This document shows, piece after piece, positions 1 to 7,133 of a stretch of DNA of 22,834 nt. The translations under genes were made by a program, and so were the position numbers. The stretch comes from JACKPD01 sp034003145. Its GTDB lineage: Bacteria; Spirochaetota; Spirochaetia; CADAEX01. Each line of letters opens with the position of its first letter. Positions within the stretch are counted from its first letter, which is position 1. The notes beneath the pieces were generated by a model, which did not search any database, had not been told where the DNA came from, and worked only from the letters and a program-made list of their open reading frames with translations. The DNA is taken from contig JAVEZE010000019.1 in the NCBI GenBank assembly GCA_034003145.1, positions 1 to 22,834 of the forward strand. Reading direction: 5' to 3'.

Positions 1-729
1 AATCAGGGCGCTTTCAGTGTAGTTGCTGGGGGCAAAAATAACTTCAGGATTATGGCTCTTGACTCTTGTAAGCTGGGCTGAGAAATCCTGGTCTCCAGTT
101 TGATAGTTAAGCTCTGCAAGTATTGAGCTGCTGTTGCCGGTAAGCTTCTTAAAGCTGTCGGCAAAGAATTTGGCAAGCCCTACAGAATAATCATTTGTAA
201 TCTCACGGATAATTACAGCGTTTTTCGCTTTAACATCCTTGACTGCATAGTTTGCCATAACTGTTCCCTGAAACGGGTCGAGAAAGCAGACACGGAAATA
301 GTAATCATTGCCCAATGTTACAAGAGGGTTTGTGCATGAAAGGCCGATTGCAGGAACCTTTGCAGCTTCGAAAATCGGACCTGCCGCCATTGAAAGACTT
401 GAACCCCATGAGCCCAGTACCAGGGTGACCTTGTCGCTGTCTACAAGGCGCTGGCCGGCATTGGCAGCTTCCACCTTGTCAGATTTGTTATCAGCAACTA
501 CAAGCTCGATTTTATATTCCTTGCCGCCGACTGTAACTGTCGGATACAGATCCTGGGCAAGCCTTACTCCGTCAAGCTCTTCTGCTCCTCCGGCCGCGTT
601 TGCGCCGGTAAGAGGTTCGAAAACTCCGAACTTGACAGTATCACTTTCAGCAGCTTCCTTGCCGCCTCCCGCAAACACAACCCCTGCAAAGGCGATCAGC
701 ATTACTGAAATAAACAGCACACGTTTCAT
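1..729 (-). CDS. ABC transporter substrate-binding protein, Leu/Ile/Val (LivJ/LivK) type, C-terminus outside window
   Basis: Reading leftward from an ATG at 729 gives 243 codons open to the window edge, so the C-terminal part is missing. An AGGAGGG ribosome site sits four bases before the ATG. The N-terminus is a signal peptide (MKR, a hydrophobic stretch, cleavage likely after VFA at residue 20) followed by GGGKE, a style common in spirochaete binding proteins. The mature part has the type-I periplasmic-binding fold pattern: VKFGVFEPLTG, a GVRLAQD helix, ELVVADNKSD, and VLGSWGSS. It would capture a branched-chain amino acid or similar small ligand outside the membrane for a Liv-type permease, but the ligand cannot be read from the sequence. 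No transporter partners are in the window. Family call secure; substrate unknown. Confidence 0.9.
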   Translation of the reverse strand, partial: MKRVLFISVMLIAFAGVVFAGGGKEAAESDTVKFGVFEPLTGANAAGGAEELDGVRLAQDLYPTVTVGGKEYKIELVVADNKSDKVEAANAGQRLVDSDKVTLVLGSWGSSLSMAAGPIFEAAKVPAIGLSCTNPLVTLGNDYYFRVCFLDPFQGTVMANYAVKDVKAKNAVIIREITNDYSVGLAKFFADSFKKLTGNSSSILAELNYQTGDQDFSAQLTRVKSHNPEVIFAPSNYTESALI

Positions 730-1125
730 GTTCCCTCCTAAAGATCAAGGCAAAAAACCTTGTCCGCACCCTGACCCTTTTTTTAGCATCTTTTATACAT
801 ATTTCTGAATGGATTTTCCCGGCAACGCCGGAATATTTTATTTTAACGCCATATTCTCTTTTTTGGCAAGTAATATTGCTATAAACAGCATTTTTATTCT
901 ACTTCACTGATAAAAACATCATTTTCCATGTTCATCGCATCACGCGGCAGCCGGGAGGATTTACTTACTGTCTATTGCACCAGGCTGTTTTGGCAAATCA
1001 TCATCTGAAAGGAGAGGACTCCTGGTGTAAAACCGCAGAATAGATATATACTTATCAATACATAGTAATAATTATATTGACACAGCCATTACAAGGAACG
1101 AAACTTTCTTTAGGCAGGAAAGTAA
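730..1125. other. Divergent intergenic region without a gene
   Basis: This 396-bp spacer separates the minus-strand binding protein from the plus-strand oxidoreductase. It holds the candidate minus promoter, a CCGGC/GCCGG mini-hairpin near 819-831, and a wider inverted repeat CACCAGG (978-984) / CCTGGTG (1021-1027) enclosing 36 bases. A perfect TTGACA occurs at 1077-1082 on the plus strand but has no good -10 box at 17 bp. I recognise no riboswitch or small RNA. Confidence 0.5.
840..869 (-). promoter_or_regulatory. Candidate promoter of the LivJ-like gene
   Basis: On the minus strand a TTGCCA box (864-869) is followed after 18 bp by TAAAAT (840-845), or after 17 bp by TTAAAA (841-846). It lies about 110 bp upstream of the start codon. 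Box identity is moderate and judged by eye. Confidence 0.35.
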
Positions 1126-2352
1126 ATGAGAAAATACGTAATAATAGGCACTGGCCCGGCAGGGACTTATGCTGCACAGACCATAAGAGAAAATGATAAA
1201 ACCGGAAAGATTACAATTATTTCTGACGAAGGAAGGGAGTTTTATGTCAGGGAACATTTGAATAAATATCTGGCCGGAAAAGAATCCAGGGAAGATTTAT
1301 TCGAAAAAGGACTGTTATTTTCCAAAACTATAGACGCTGAGTTTGTGAGCGGTTGTGTTATTGATATTGATCCTGAGCAAAATATTTTAAAAATGGCTGA
1401 TGGCTGTATTATTCCATTCGATAAACTGCTAATTGCAAGCGGTGGCAAACCTTTTAAGCTGAGATTGCCTGGATGCGATTTAAAAGGGATTCACACAATT
1501 TATAGTTTAGCTGATGCTGATATTATAAGAGAATCGCTTAAAAACAGAAAAAATATCGCGATTATTGGGGGAGGATCAATTGCTGTCAAACTAAGCCCGG
1601 TTCTTCTGGAGATGGGCAAAAATGTAGCAATTATTGAAAGACTTGATGGAATTATGCCGCAGGTACTGGATAAAGATGCTTCAAATATTTTAAAAGCAGA
1701 ATTATTAAATAAAGGTGCTGAAATCCACACAGGAAAAGAAGTAACAGAATTTACCGGAGAGAACAATGCTGTTTCCGGTATAATACTTAAAAGCGGTGAA
1801 AAACTATACTGTGATCTGGCAGTTATCAGCATCGGAATAAAGCAATCCATAGACTTCCTTAAAAATTCCGGGATAATTTATGATAAGGGAGTGATTGTCA
1901 ATAAATTCATGCAAACCAATTATCCCCATATATTTGCTGCAGGTGATGCTGCCCAGACTCCTGATCCGCTGCATAACAATATTCCGCTCCTTCATCCAGG
2001 GTGGGGTGAATCAAAACAGCAGGGTATTTGCGCAGGACTTAATATGTCACTCGGTAAAACTGAGTATATCGGGGAAATCAGGTTAAACAGAATGAGTTTC
2101 TATGATATTTCATTTGTTTCCGGGGGAATAATTGAGCCGGATATAGATTCAATACAGATTAAGAATTTGGATACTGATAAAGCCAATTATCTATATTTTA
2201 ACTTTAAAAAAGAAAAACTGATTGGAGGAATAATCCTGGGAAGAAATTTTGACAGTAAATTATGGAAAAAATGGTTGAAAAAAGAATTGCTTAACCCCGG
2301 CTCCCGGAAAATTACTCCTGATACAGCGGCGGATTTTCCATTCTTTGAATAA
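1126..2352 (+). CDS. FAD-dependent NAD(P)H oxidoreductase (NirB N-terminal / NADH:rubredoxin reductase-like)
   Basis: 408 residues. The FAD-binding motif GTGPAG is at residues 8-13, the second dinucleotide-binding motif GGGSIA at 148-153, and the second FAD motif AAGDAA at 271-276. There is no CxxC redox pair, which places it with the rubredoxin reductase / nitrite reductase N-terminal / assimilatory flavoprotein group rather than with glutathione or thioredoxin reductases. The third glycine of the NAD(P) motif is alanine (A153), and the usual following acidic residue is lysine. This hints at a changed or NADPH-leaning cofactor preference (inference). It would pass electrons from NAD(P)H to a small redox protein in the cytosol. 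GGAA about 7 nt upstream supports the ATG. A broken formate/nitrite transporter follows directly, so a former link to nitrite is possible. Confidence 0.85.
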   Translation: MRKYVIIGTGPAGTYAAQTIRENDKTGKITIISDEGREFYVREHLNKYLAGKESREDLFEKGLLFSKTIDAEFVSGCVIDIDPEQNILKMADGCIIPFDKLLIASGGKPFKLRLPGCDLKGIHTIYSLADADIIRESLKNRKNIAIIGGGSIAVKLSPVLLEMGKNVAIIERLDGIMPQVLDKDASNILKAELLNKGAEIHTGKEVTEFTGENNAVSGIILKSGEKLYCDLAVISIGIKQSIDFLKNSGIIYDKGVIVNKFMQTNYPHIFAAGDAAQTPDPLHNNIPLLHPGWGESKQQGICAGLNMSLGKTEYIGEIRLNRMSFYDISFVSGGIIEPDIDSIQIKNLDTDKANYLYFNFKKEKLIGGIILGRNFDSKLWKKWLKKELLNPGSRKITPDTAADFPFFE

Positions 2353-2365
2353 AGACCCCCTCTGA

Positions 2366-2670
2366 GGGGAAACCTTTGAATCAGAGATTGCAAAAGGGAT
2401 ACTCTGTAATCTCCTTGTTTGTCTTTCTGTATTATGCGCTGTTAAAATGAAAAGCGAATCCGGTAAACTGATTATGATTTTCTGGTGTTTATTTGCATTT
2501 ATCAATGCCGGGTTTGAGCACAGCATAGCAAATATGTCAATTTTCGCAATGGGATTATTTCTGCTGGAGGAATGTTCGCGATTCTTATACCAGTAACAAT
2601 CGGCAATATTATTGGAGGCGCTGTTTTGGTAGGCGGATCCTATTTCTATATGGGTAAAGATAAAACCTGA
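2366..2670 (+). pseudogene. Remnant of a formate/nitrite transporter (FocA/NirC family)
   Basis: Conceptual translation from 2366 reads GILCNLLVCLSV, then a hydrophobic stretch, then NAGFEHSIANM, the hallmark C-terminal half of the FNT channel family. The frame then runs into a stop (TAA near 2597). Shifting one frame at about 2558 restores SAGGMFAILIPV, TIGNIIGGAVLV and a natural TGA at 2668-2670. An in-frame TGA at 2363-2365 cuts off any N-terminal part, and the first four or so membrane helices are absent. It is therefore an N-terminally deleted, frameshifted gene. It lies 13 bp after the flavoprotein gene on the same strand. Family recognition is strong although the gene cannot be functional. 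Confidence 0.85.
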
Positions 2671-2680
2671 AATCCCTGTT

Positions 2681-2720
2681 CTCCATCAAGTTCCATCAAG
2701 TTCCATCATGTTCCATCATC
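2681..2720 (+). repeat. Four tandem 10-bp repeats (TTCCATCAAG type)
   Basis: Units at 2681, 2691, 2701 and 2711 read CTCCATCAAG, TTCCATCAAG, TTCCATCATG, TTCCATCATC. They begin 10 bp after the pseudogene stop. Confidence 0.9.
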
Positions 2721-2723
2721 ATA

Positions 2724-2897
2724 TTTTCATTTGCAAAATCAAAATATGGTAGTAGAATATGATTAAGGCAAGATATGATTTATAAATGTATCTTTCTTCA
2801 TTTCAAGTACACCAAATGTCCTCACCTTTATGTAAAAGACGAGCCATGACACTTATCTGTTTTATTATAAAATAATTTTCTATTGCAAAGTCAAAAT
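2724..2897 (+). repeat. Direct repeat pair of 22 bp upstream of tnaA
   Basis: Positions 2724-2745 and 2876-2897 match at 19 of 22 bases (both begin TTTTC and share TTGCAAA and TCAAAAT cores). The second copy ends just before the tnaA ribosome site. It could be a regulator-binding pair or a small duplication; function unknown. Confidence 0.55.
2846..2873 (+). promoter_or_regulatory. Candidate tnaA promoter
   Basis: ATGACA (2846-2851), 16-bp spacer, TAAAAT (2868-2873, inside TATAAAAT). It lies 37 bp before the tnaA ATG, which is served by AAGGAG at 2899-2904. No tnaC-like leader peptide with a critical Trp is present. Confidence 0.4.
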
Positions 2898-2910
2898 CAA
2901 GGAGAATGAA

Positions 2911-4290
2911 ATGAAAAAAGCAATTCCTGAACCTTTTAAAATAAAAATGGTAGAACAGCTGAATATCATCCCCAGGGAAGAGAGAATCAAGGCGTTAAAA
3001 AATGCGGGGTATAACCCGTTTTCACTCAGATCAGAAGATATCTATATTGACCTTCTTACAGACAGCGGCACAGGAGCGATGAGTGACGCCCAGTGGGGAG
3101 ATTTGATGAAAGGAGATGAGTCATACGCCGGAAGCAAAAGCTTTTACCGGCTTGAGGGAAACGCAAAAAAAATATTCGGCTACAACTATATAATCCCCAC
3201 ACACCAGGGAAGAGGGGCTGAGCAGATCCTTTTCCCAATGGTAATCAAGGAAAAAGGGAGCCATTTTATCAGCAACATGCACTTTGACACAACAAAAGCC
3301 CATGTTGAGCTTGCAGGCGGCAGAACAATAAATGTAATTACAAAAGATGCCCTTGATACGCAGAAATACGGTGATTTCAAGGGAAACTTTGATATTGAAA
3401 AACTAACATCAACAATCAGGGAGGTAACTCCCGCAAAAATTTCAGCGATAATTGTCACAATTACCTGTAACTCAGTCGGAGGGCAGCCTGTTTCGATGGA
3501 CAACATCAAAAAGGTTAAAGCTATCGCGGATGACAACAAGATACCGGTAATAATTGATGCTGCCCGCTATGCTGAAAATGCGTATTTTATAAAAACCAGG
3601 GAAAAGGGGTATGAGAATAAATCAATTGCAGAAATAGTTTTTGAGATGTTTTCCTATTCAGACATGTTCACCTTTTCAGCGAAAAAAGACGCTATTGTAA
3701 ATATCGGAGGGCTCCTGGGAATCAAAAAAGACACTGATCTTTATAACAAGTGCAGGTCATACCTTGTCCCGATGGAAGGGTTCCCTACATACGGAGGGCT
3801 TGCAGGGCGCGATATGGAAGCGCTTGCGACCGGGCTTCTTGAGGGGATTGATTTCAGGTATCTTGAGTACAGGATAAGACAGGTAGAATACCTGGGCGAC
3901 AGGCTAAGAGAGGGGGGAATCCCGATCCAGTATCCTGCAGGAGGTCATGCCATTTTTGTCGATTGCGCTAAGATGGCGCCCCAGATCCCTTTTTACGAGT
4001 TTCCGGCACAGGCAATCTGTAACGAGATTTATATTGAAGGGGGGATAAGAGCTGTGGAGATCGGATCATTCCTCCTTGGAAGAGACCCTGACACACATGA
4101 GAACCTCCAATCCCCGCTTGAACTTATGAGACTTACAATACCAAGAAGAGTCTATACAAATAACCACATGGATTATATCGCGGAAACAGTTATCGAAGTA
4201 GGCAAAAGGGCAGGAAAACTGAAAGGATTCAAATTTGAATATGAGCCTGAAGTGCTAAGGCATTTTACAGCAAAACTCAAGCCTGTCTGA
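2911..4290 (+). CDS. tnaA: Tryptophanase (tryptophan indole-lyase)
   Basis: 459 residues, a full-length beta-eliminating lyase of PLP fold type I. It cleaves L-tryptophan to indole, pyruvate and ammonia in the cytosol. Seen directly: IDLLTDSGTGAMS (46-58), PTHQGRGAEQ (96-105), NSVGGQPVS near 197, and SAKKDA (256-261), whose second lysine (K259) corresponds to the PLP-binding lysine of E. coli TnaA. The C-terminus carries AVEIGSFLLGRDP and VLRHFTAKLKPV. The closest alternative is tyrosine phenol-lyase. That enzyme has a conserved Arg where this protein has Ile in VEIGSF, and the whole C-terminal region reads like TnaA, so tryptophanase is preferred. It starts at ATG after AAGGAG. An ABC transporter operon follows on the same strand after 285 bp and a terminator. 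Confidence 0.93.
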   Translation: MKKAIPEPFKIKMVEQLNIIPREERIKALKNAGYNPFSLRSEDIYIDLLTDSGTGAMSDAQWGDLMKGDESYAGSKSFYRLEGNAKKIFGYNYIIPTHQGRGAEQILFPMVIKEKGSHFISNMHFDTTKAHVELAGGRTINVITKDALDTQKYGDFKGNFDIEKLTSTIREVTPAKISAIIVTITCNSVGGQPVSMDNIKKVKAIADDNKIPVIIDAARYAENAYFIKTREKGYENKSIAEIVFEMFSYSDMFTFSAKKDAIVNIGGLLGIKKDTDLYNKCRSYLVPMEGFPTYGGLAGRDMEALATGLLEGIDFRYLEYRIRQVEYLGDRLREGGIPIQYPAGGHAIFVDCAKMAPQIPFYEFPAQAICNEIYIEGGIRAVEIGSFLLGRDPDTHENLQSPLELMRLTIPRRVYTNNHMDYIAETVIEVGKRAGKLKGFKFEYEPEVLRHFTAKLKPV

Positions 4291-4329
4291 AAGTTCTGAA
4301 AGTTCTGAAAGTTCTGACTGTTCTGATCA
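4285..4329 (+). repeat. Tandem 9-bp repeats overlapping the tnaA stop
   Basis: Five units with 9-bp period beginning at 4285: GTCTGAAAG, TTCTGAAAG (twice), TTCTGACTG, TTCTGATCA. The first contains the tnaA stop codon. The unit differs from the 10-bp repeat that precedes tnaA. Confidence 0.9.
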
Positions 4330-4403
4330 GGCTGAGCTAACCAGGTTGAACTACGGTTAGCAGGGTTTAACTGCCAAATCAGGTCAGGTTTAATCAGTGC
4401 CAA

Positions 4404-4435
4404 AAACAAGATGCCGCAGCTGCGGCATCTTGTTT
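4404..4435. terminator. Perfect 32-bp palindrome, terminator after tnaA
   Basis: A perfect inverted repeat centred between 4419 and 4420 (arm AAACAAGATGCCGCAG) gives a strong GC-centred hairpin ending in a weak T run (CTTGTTT). It lies 114 bp after tnaA and separates it from the transporter operon. Being symmetric, it could act in both directions. Confidence 0.75.
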
Positions 4436-4538
4436 AAAGTTCCGCAAGAACCCTGCTGCCGGGCAAGCTCTTAAATTTATTAATTACATTTTTATTAGCG
4501 ATATCTAACAAAGTTCTAAATGACTCAGCGTAATCCTA

Positions 4539-4565
4539 TTGTACAAAACAGGGAGGTGATATAAT
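4539..4565 (+). promoter_or_regulatory. Candidate promoter of the ABC transporter operon
   Basis: TTGTAC (4539-4544), 15-bp spacer, perfect TATAAT (4560-4565). The Shine-Dalgarno-like GGGAGGTG (4551-4558) lies inside the promoter, 17 bases before the ATG at 4576. Transcription from this -10 box would start about 4 nt before the ATG and exclude it. Confidence 0.45.
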
Positions 4566-4575
4566 ATCAGCATAG

Positions 4576-5337
4576 ATGAATGCTTTTTTCAGACAGACAA
4601 TTTTCATCATTTTTCTCATTGCGGCGTGGTTTTTCTTTTCAGAATCAGGTTTGGTTAACAGCTATCTTGTGCCATCCCCGATAAAGATTTTTGAAGCTGG
4701 TATTGAAATGGTTTCAAATGGGAAGCTCCAGGCAAATATCCTTATTTCAATAGTCCGGGTAGTATACGGTTTCTGTATTACAGCAATTATCGCTATGCCG
4801 CTGGCTTTTATTTTCTATTTATTCCCCCTCCTTTACAGTTATTTCAGCGGTTTCCTTGCGTTTCTCAAAAGCATCCCGCCGCTTGCGACTGTGCCGCTTC
4901 TGATACTCTGGTTTGGCATTGATGAAGCTTCAAAAATCGCCCTTATATTTCTAGCCAGTTTTTTCCCGATCTTTCTCGATACCTTTAACGGGCTTGCACA
5001 GGTTGATAAAAAAATACTTGAAATGGGAGATACTCTTGAGCTTACACACTTTGAAAAAATATATCACATACTGATTCCTGAAGCATTGCCGTCCATTATC
5101 ACAGGGCTGAGGCTCGGTTTTGCCTACTGCTGGAGAGCCCTAATCGGGGCAGAAATGATTGCCGCGGCATCAGGCCTCGGCTATATGATACTTGATGCTG
5201 AAGAGATGGCACGAATTGACATAGTATATCTCGGGATTATCAGTATTGGAGTATTCGGCCTTGTTATTGAGCATACAATTCTCAAATGGGTTAACAGGAT
5301 TTTTCCATGGATGAACTTTGAATGCAAAGCCAAATAA
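4576..5337 (+). CDS. ABC transporter permease, SsuC/TauC/ThiX-like
   Basis: 253 residues with about six hydrophobic helices. The cytoplasmic EAA loop that docks the ATPase is at about residues 152-190 (GDTLELTHFEKIYHILIPEA then GLRLGFAYCWRALIGAEM), typical of the permeases for sulfonates, taurine, nitrate and thiamine precursors. First gene of a three-gene operon (permease, ATPase, binding protein). The ATG at 4576 is forced, since the preceding in-frame codon is TAG. The only good Shine-Dalgarno is 17 nt away and overlaps the -10 box, so translation may be nearly leaderless. The substrate is not readable. The neighbouring tnaA makes an aromatic or indole-related compound conceivable, but that is only a guess. 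Confidence 0.88.
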   Translation: MNAFFRQTIFIIFLIAAWFFFSESGLVNSYLVPSPIKIFEAGIEMVSNGKLQANILISIVRVVYGFCITAIIAMPLAFIFYLFPLLYSYFSGFLAFLKSIPPLATVPLLILWFGIDEASKIALIFLASFFPIFLDTFNGLAQVDKKILEMGDTLELTHFEKIYHILIPEALPSIITGLRLGFAYCWRALIGAEMIAAASGLGYMILDAEEMARIDIVYLGIISIGVFGLVIEHTILKWVNRIFPWMNFECKAK

Positions 5338-5362
5338 TTATAATGATGAAGGCGGCATTTTA

Positions 5363-6097
5363 ATGGCACTGCTTACACTTGAAAATGTATCAAAAATATA
5401 TAGCATCGAAGGTTTGCCTGTTATGGCGCTTGATTCTGTTACCCTTTCGATAGAATACGGATCGTTTGTTTCTGTAATTGGCAAAAGCGGAGCAGGTAAA
5501 ACAACGCTGCTTCGAATTATAAACCAGCTTGAAAAGCCGGATAAAGGAACTATTTCCTATGACCGTTCTGTCAAAACCGGCACAATTTTCCAGGAACCGC
5601 GCCTAATCAGGACAAAAACTGTGGAGAAAAATCTGCAGCTTGCCCTATGCCGCGAAAAAAACAGGGAAGAAGTAAAAAACCTGATAGACGAAACACTAAG
5701 AATGACCGGCCTCACCCTTTTCAGAAAAGCCTATCCTTTCCAGCTTTCAGGAGGCATGGCTCAAAGGGTATCACTCGGCCGCGCGTTATGCAGGAAACCG
5801 GAACTGCTTCTTATGGATGAGCCATTCGGCGCACTTGATGCGATAACAAGAAAAAACCTGCAAGGTGAACTACGGACTATTTTCCGCAGCAGCAACATCA
5901 CGATTATTTTTATAACACATGACGTAACTGAGGCAATTATGCTCTCTGAGCGTATCCTTGTGATGAACAATGGACAGATAACAGATGACATCAAGGTGAC
6001 TCTGCCAAAGGACAGGAATGAAAATGATAAGGATTTTATCGAATTAAAAAAACATCTATATGAATCAATAATCTTAAAGGAGAATAAAATACCATGA
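5363..6097 (+). CDS. ABC transporter ATP-binding protein, SsuB/TauB-like
   Basis: 244 residues from the chosen ATG (5363). An in-frame ATG at 5318 would overlap the permease and lacks a ribosome site, while AAGGCGG precedes 5363, and MALLTLENVSKIY is the normal family start. Walker A GKSGAGKTT at 40-48, Q-loop Gln 77, signature LSGGMAQ at 128-134, Walker B LLLMDEP at 148-154, and switch His 186 (THD) are all intact. It powers uptake through the permease encoded 25 bp upstream. Its stop overlaps the start of the binding-protein gene (ATGA), indicating translational coupling. Confidence 0.93.
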   Translation: MALLTLENVSKIYSIEGLPVMALDSVTLSIEYGSFVSVIGKSGAGKTTLLRIINQLEKPDKGTISYDRSVKTGTIFQEPRLIRTKTVEKNLQLALCREKNREEVKNLIDETLRMTGLTLFRKAYPFQLSGGMAQRVSLGRALCRKPELLLMDEPFGALDAITRKNLQGELRTIFRSSNITIIFITHDVTEAIMLSERILVMNNGQITDDIKVTLPKDRNENDKDFIELKKHLYESIILKENKIP

Positions 6098-7029
6098 AAC
6101 AAAAAATGCTCTATTTACTTTTCGTTGCTGTAGCTGCGATATCTTCATCATACAGCCAGCAGCTAAAGGAGTTGAATGTAACCTATGTCAAATCACCATT
6201 CAACCTGCCGTCAATTGTTGTGAAAAATCAGCAATTACTTGAGAAGGCGTTTGAGGCAAAAGGGACCAAGGTAAATTACTATGAAATAAACTCAGGAGCG
6301 CAGCAGGCAGAGGCAATGGCGGCAAAGTCTATTGATATAGCTGGGGTAATCAATACAACATCCGTGATTCTGGCTAACGCAAACGGCAACCATGTGGAGA
6401 TTATTTCAGGCTACAGCAAACCTGAAAAAGTATTCGCGCTTGTTGTAAAAAGCGGCAGCATCAATTCTGTTAAAGATCTAAAAGGTAAAAAAATTGCAGG
6501 GCCGAAAGGGACAGTGCTTCATCAAATGCTGATTGCGGCGCTTGAAAAAGAAGGAATGACAGCAGATGATATCCAGCTTCTTCAAATGGATATACCCAAA
6601 GCCGCAGCTGCGCTTCAGGCCGGGCATATAGACGGAGCTCTCCTTGCTGCCGGCGCTACAATTAACGCAGTTAAAACAGGCAGCAAAGTCCTTTTTACAG
6701 CGGAAGGAAACGTCAACCCGCTTCTTGTTATTGCATCCCGCGGGGGATTTGCAAAAAGCTACCCGGAGTACGCGAAACTTTTCATTGATGTTCACAAAAA
6801 AGCGCTTGAGTGGATCAGAGCTAATTACAGGCAGGCAATCCAGATGGGAGCTGATGAGCAGAACATAAGTTTTGAGGACGCGGAAACACTATACAACTGG
6901 ACAGAGTTTGATTTCTCTTTTACAGAAAAAGATAAAACATCAACAGCACAGGACATACTGTTTCTTGAAAAAAACGGAATGATAAAAAACAGGATATCAC
7001 CTGCTGATTTTATCAACATCATAAATTAA
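6094..7029 (+). CDS. ABC transporter substrate-binding protein, SsuA/TauA/NMT1-like
   Basis: 311 residues. It has an N-terminal signal peptide (KQK, hydrophobic core, cleavage near SYS/QQ at about 21) with no lipobox cysteine. The mature protein shows the type-II periplasmic-binding pattern of the NMT1/SsuA group: LNVTYVKSPFNLP near the start, AQQAEAMAAKSIDIAGV around residue 70, and VKDLKGKKIAGPKGT near 125-140. It would deliver the ligand to the preceding permease/ATPase pair. The start ATG overlaps the ATPase stop by 4 nt, with AAAGGAG 10 bases upstream. Substrate unknown; aliphatic sulfonates, taurine, nitrate-like or pyrimidine precursors are the family's range. Confidence 0.9.
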   Translation: MKQKMLYLLFVAVAAISSSYSQQLKELNVTYVKSPFNLPSIVVKNQQLLEKAFEAKGTKVNYYEINSGAQQAEAMAAKSIDIAGVINTTSVILANANGNHVEIISGYSKPEKVFALVVKSGSINSVKDLKGKKIAGPKGTVLHQMLIAALEKEGMTADDIQLLQMDIPKAAAALQAGHIDGALLAAGATINAVKTGSKVLFTAEGNVNPLLVIASRGGFAKSYPEYAKLFIDVHKKALEWIRANYRQAIQMGADEQNISFEDAETLYNWTEFDFSFTEKDKTSTAQDILFLEKNGMIKNRISPADFINIIN

Positions 7030-7064
7030 CATAGTAAATTGACTATGCAAATCAATCTTGCATT

Positions 7065-7098
7065 AAAGGGTTAAGGGAAACAGCTCTCTTAACCCTTT
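7065..7098. terminator. Bidirectional terminator between the ABC operon and hydF
   Basis: Perfect 11-bp stem AAAGGGTTAAG (7065-7075) / CTTAACCCTTT (7088-7098) with a 12-nt loop, placed between two convergent genes. Confidence 0.8.
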
Positions 7099-7133
7099 GA
7101 TTTAACCTCGCTTTTTATTCAGGAAAAGTTTTT

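Noticed and set aside
308..808. Open frame on the plus strand opposite the LivJ-like gene
   Set aside because: It is the antisense of a clear binding-protein gene with a signal peptide and ribosome site; composition is Ser/Pro-rich nonsense.
978..1027. CACCAGG/CCTGGTG inverted repeat as a riboswitch
   Set aside because: No conserved core of any riboswitch class I know is visible, and the downstream gene is not a typical target.
2786..2875. A 29-codon frame upstream of tnaA as a TnaC-like leader peptide
   Set aside because: It has no tryptophan and no TnaC-type WFxxD...P pattern, has no good ribosome site, and mostly lies upstream of the candidate promoter's start.
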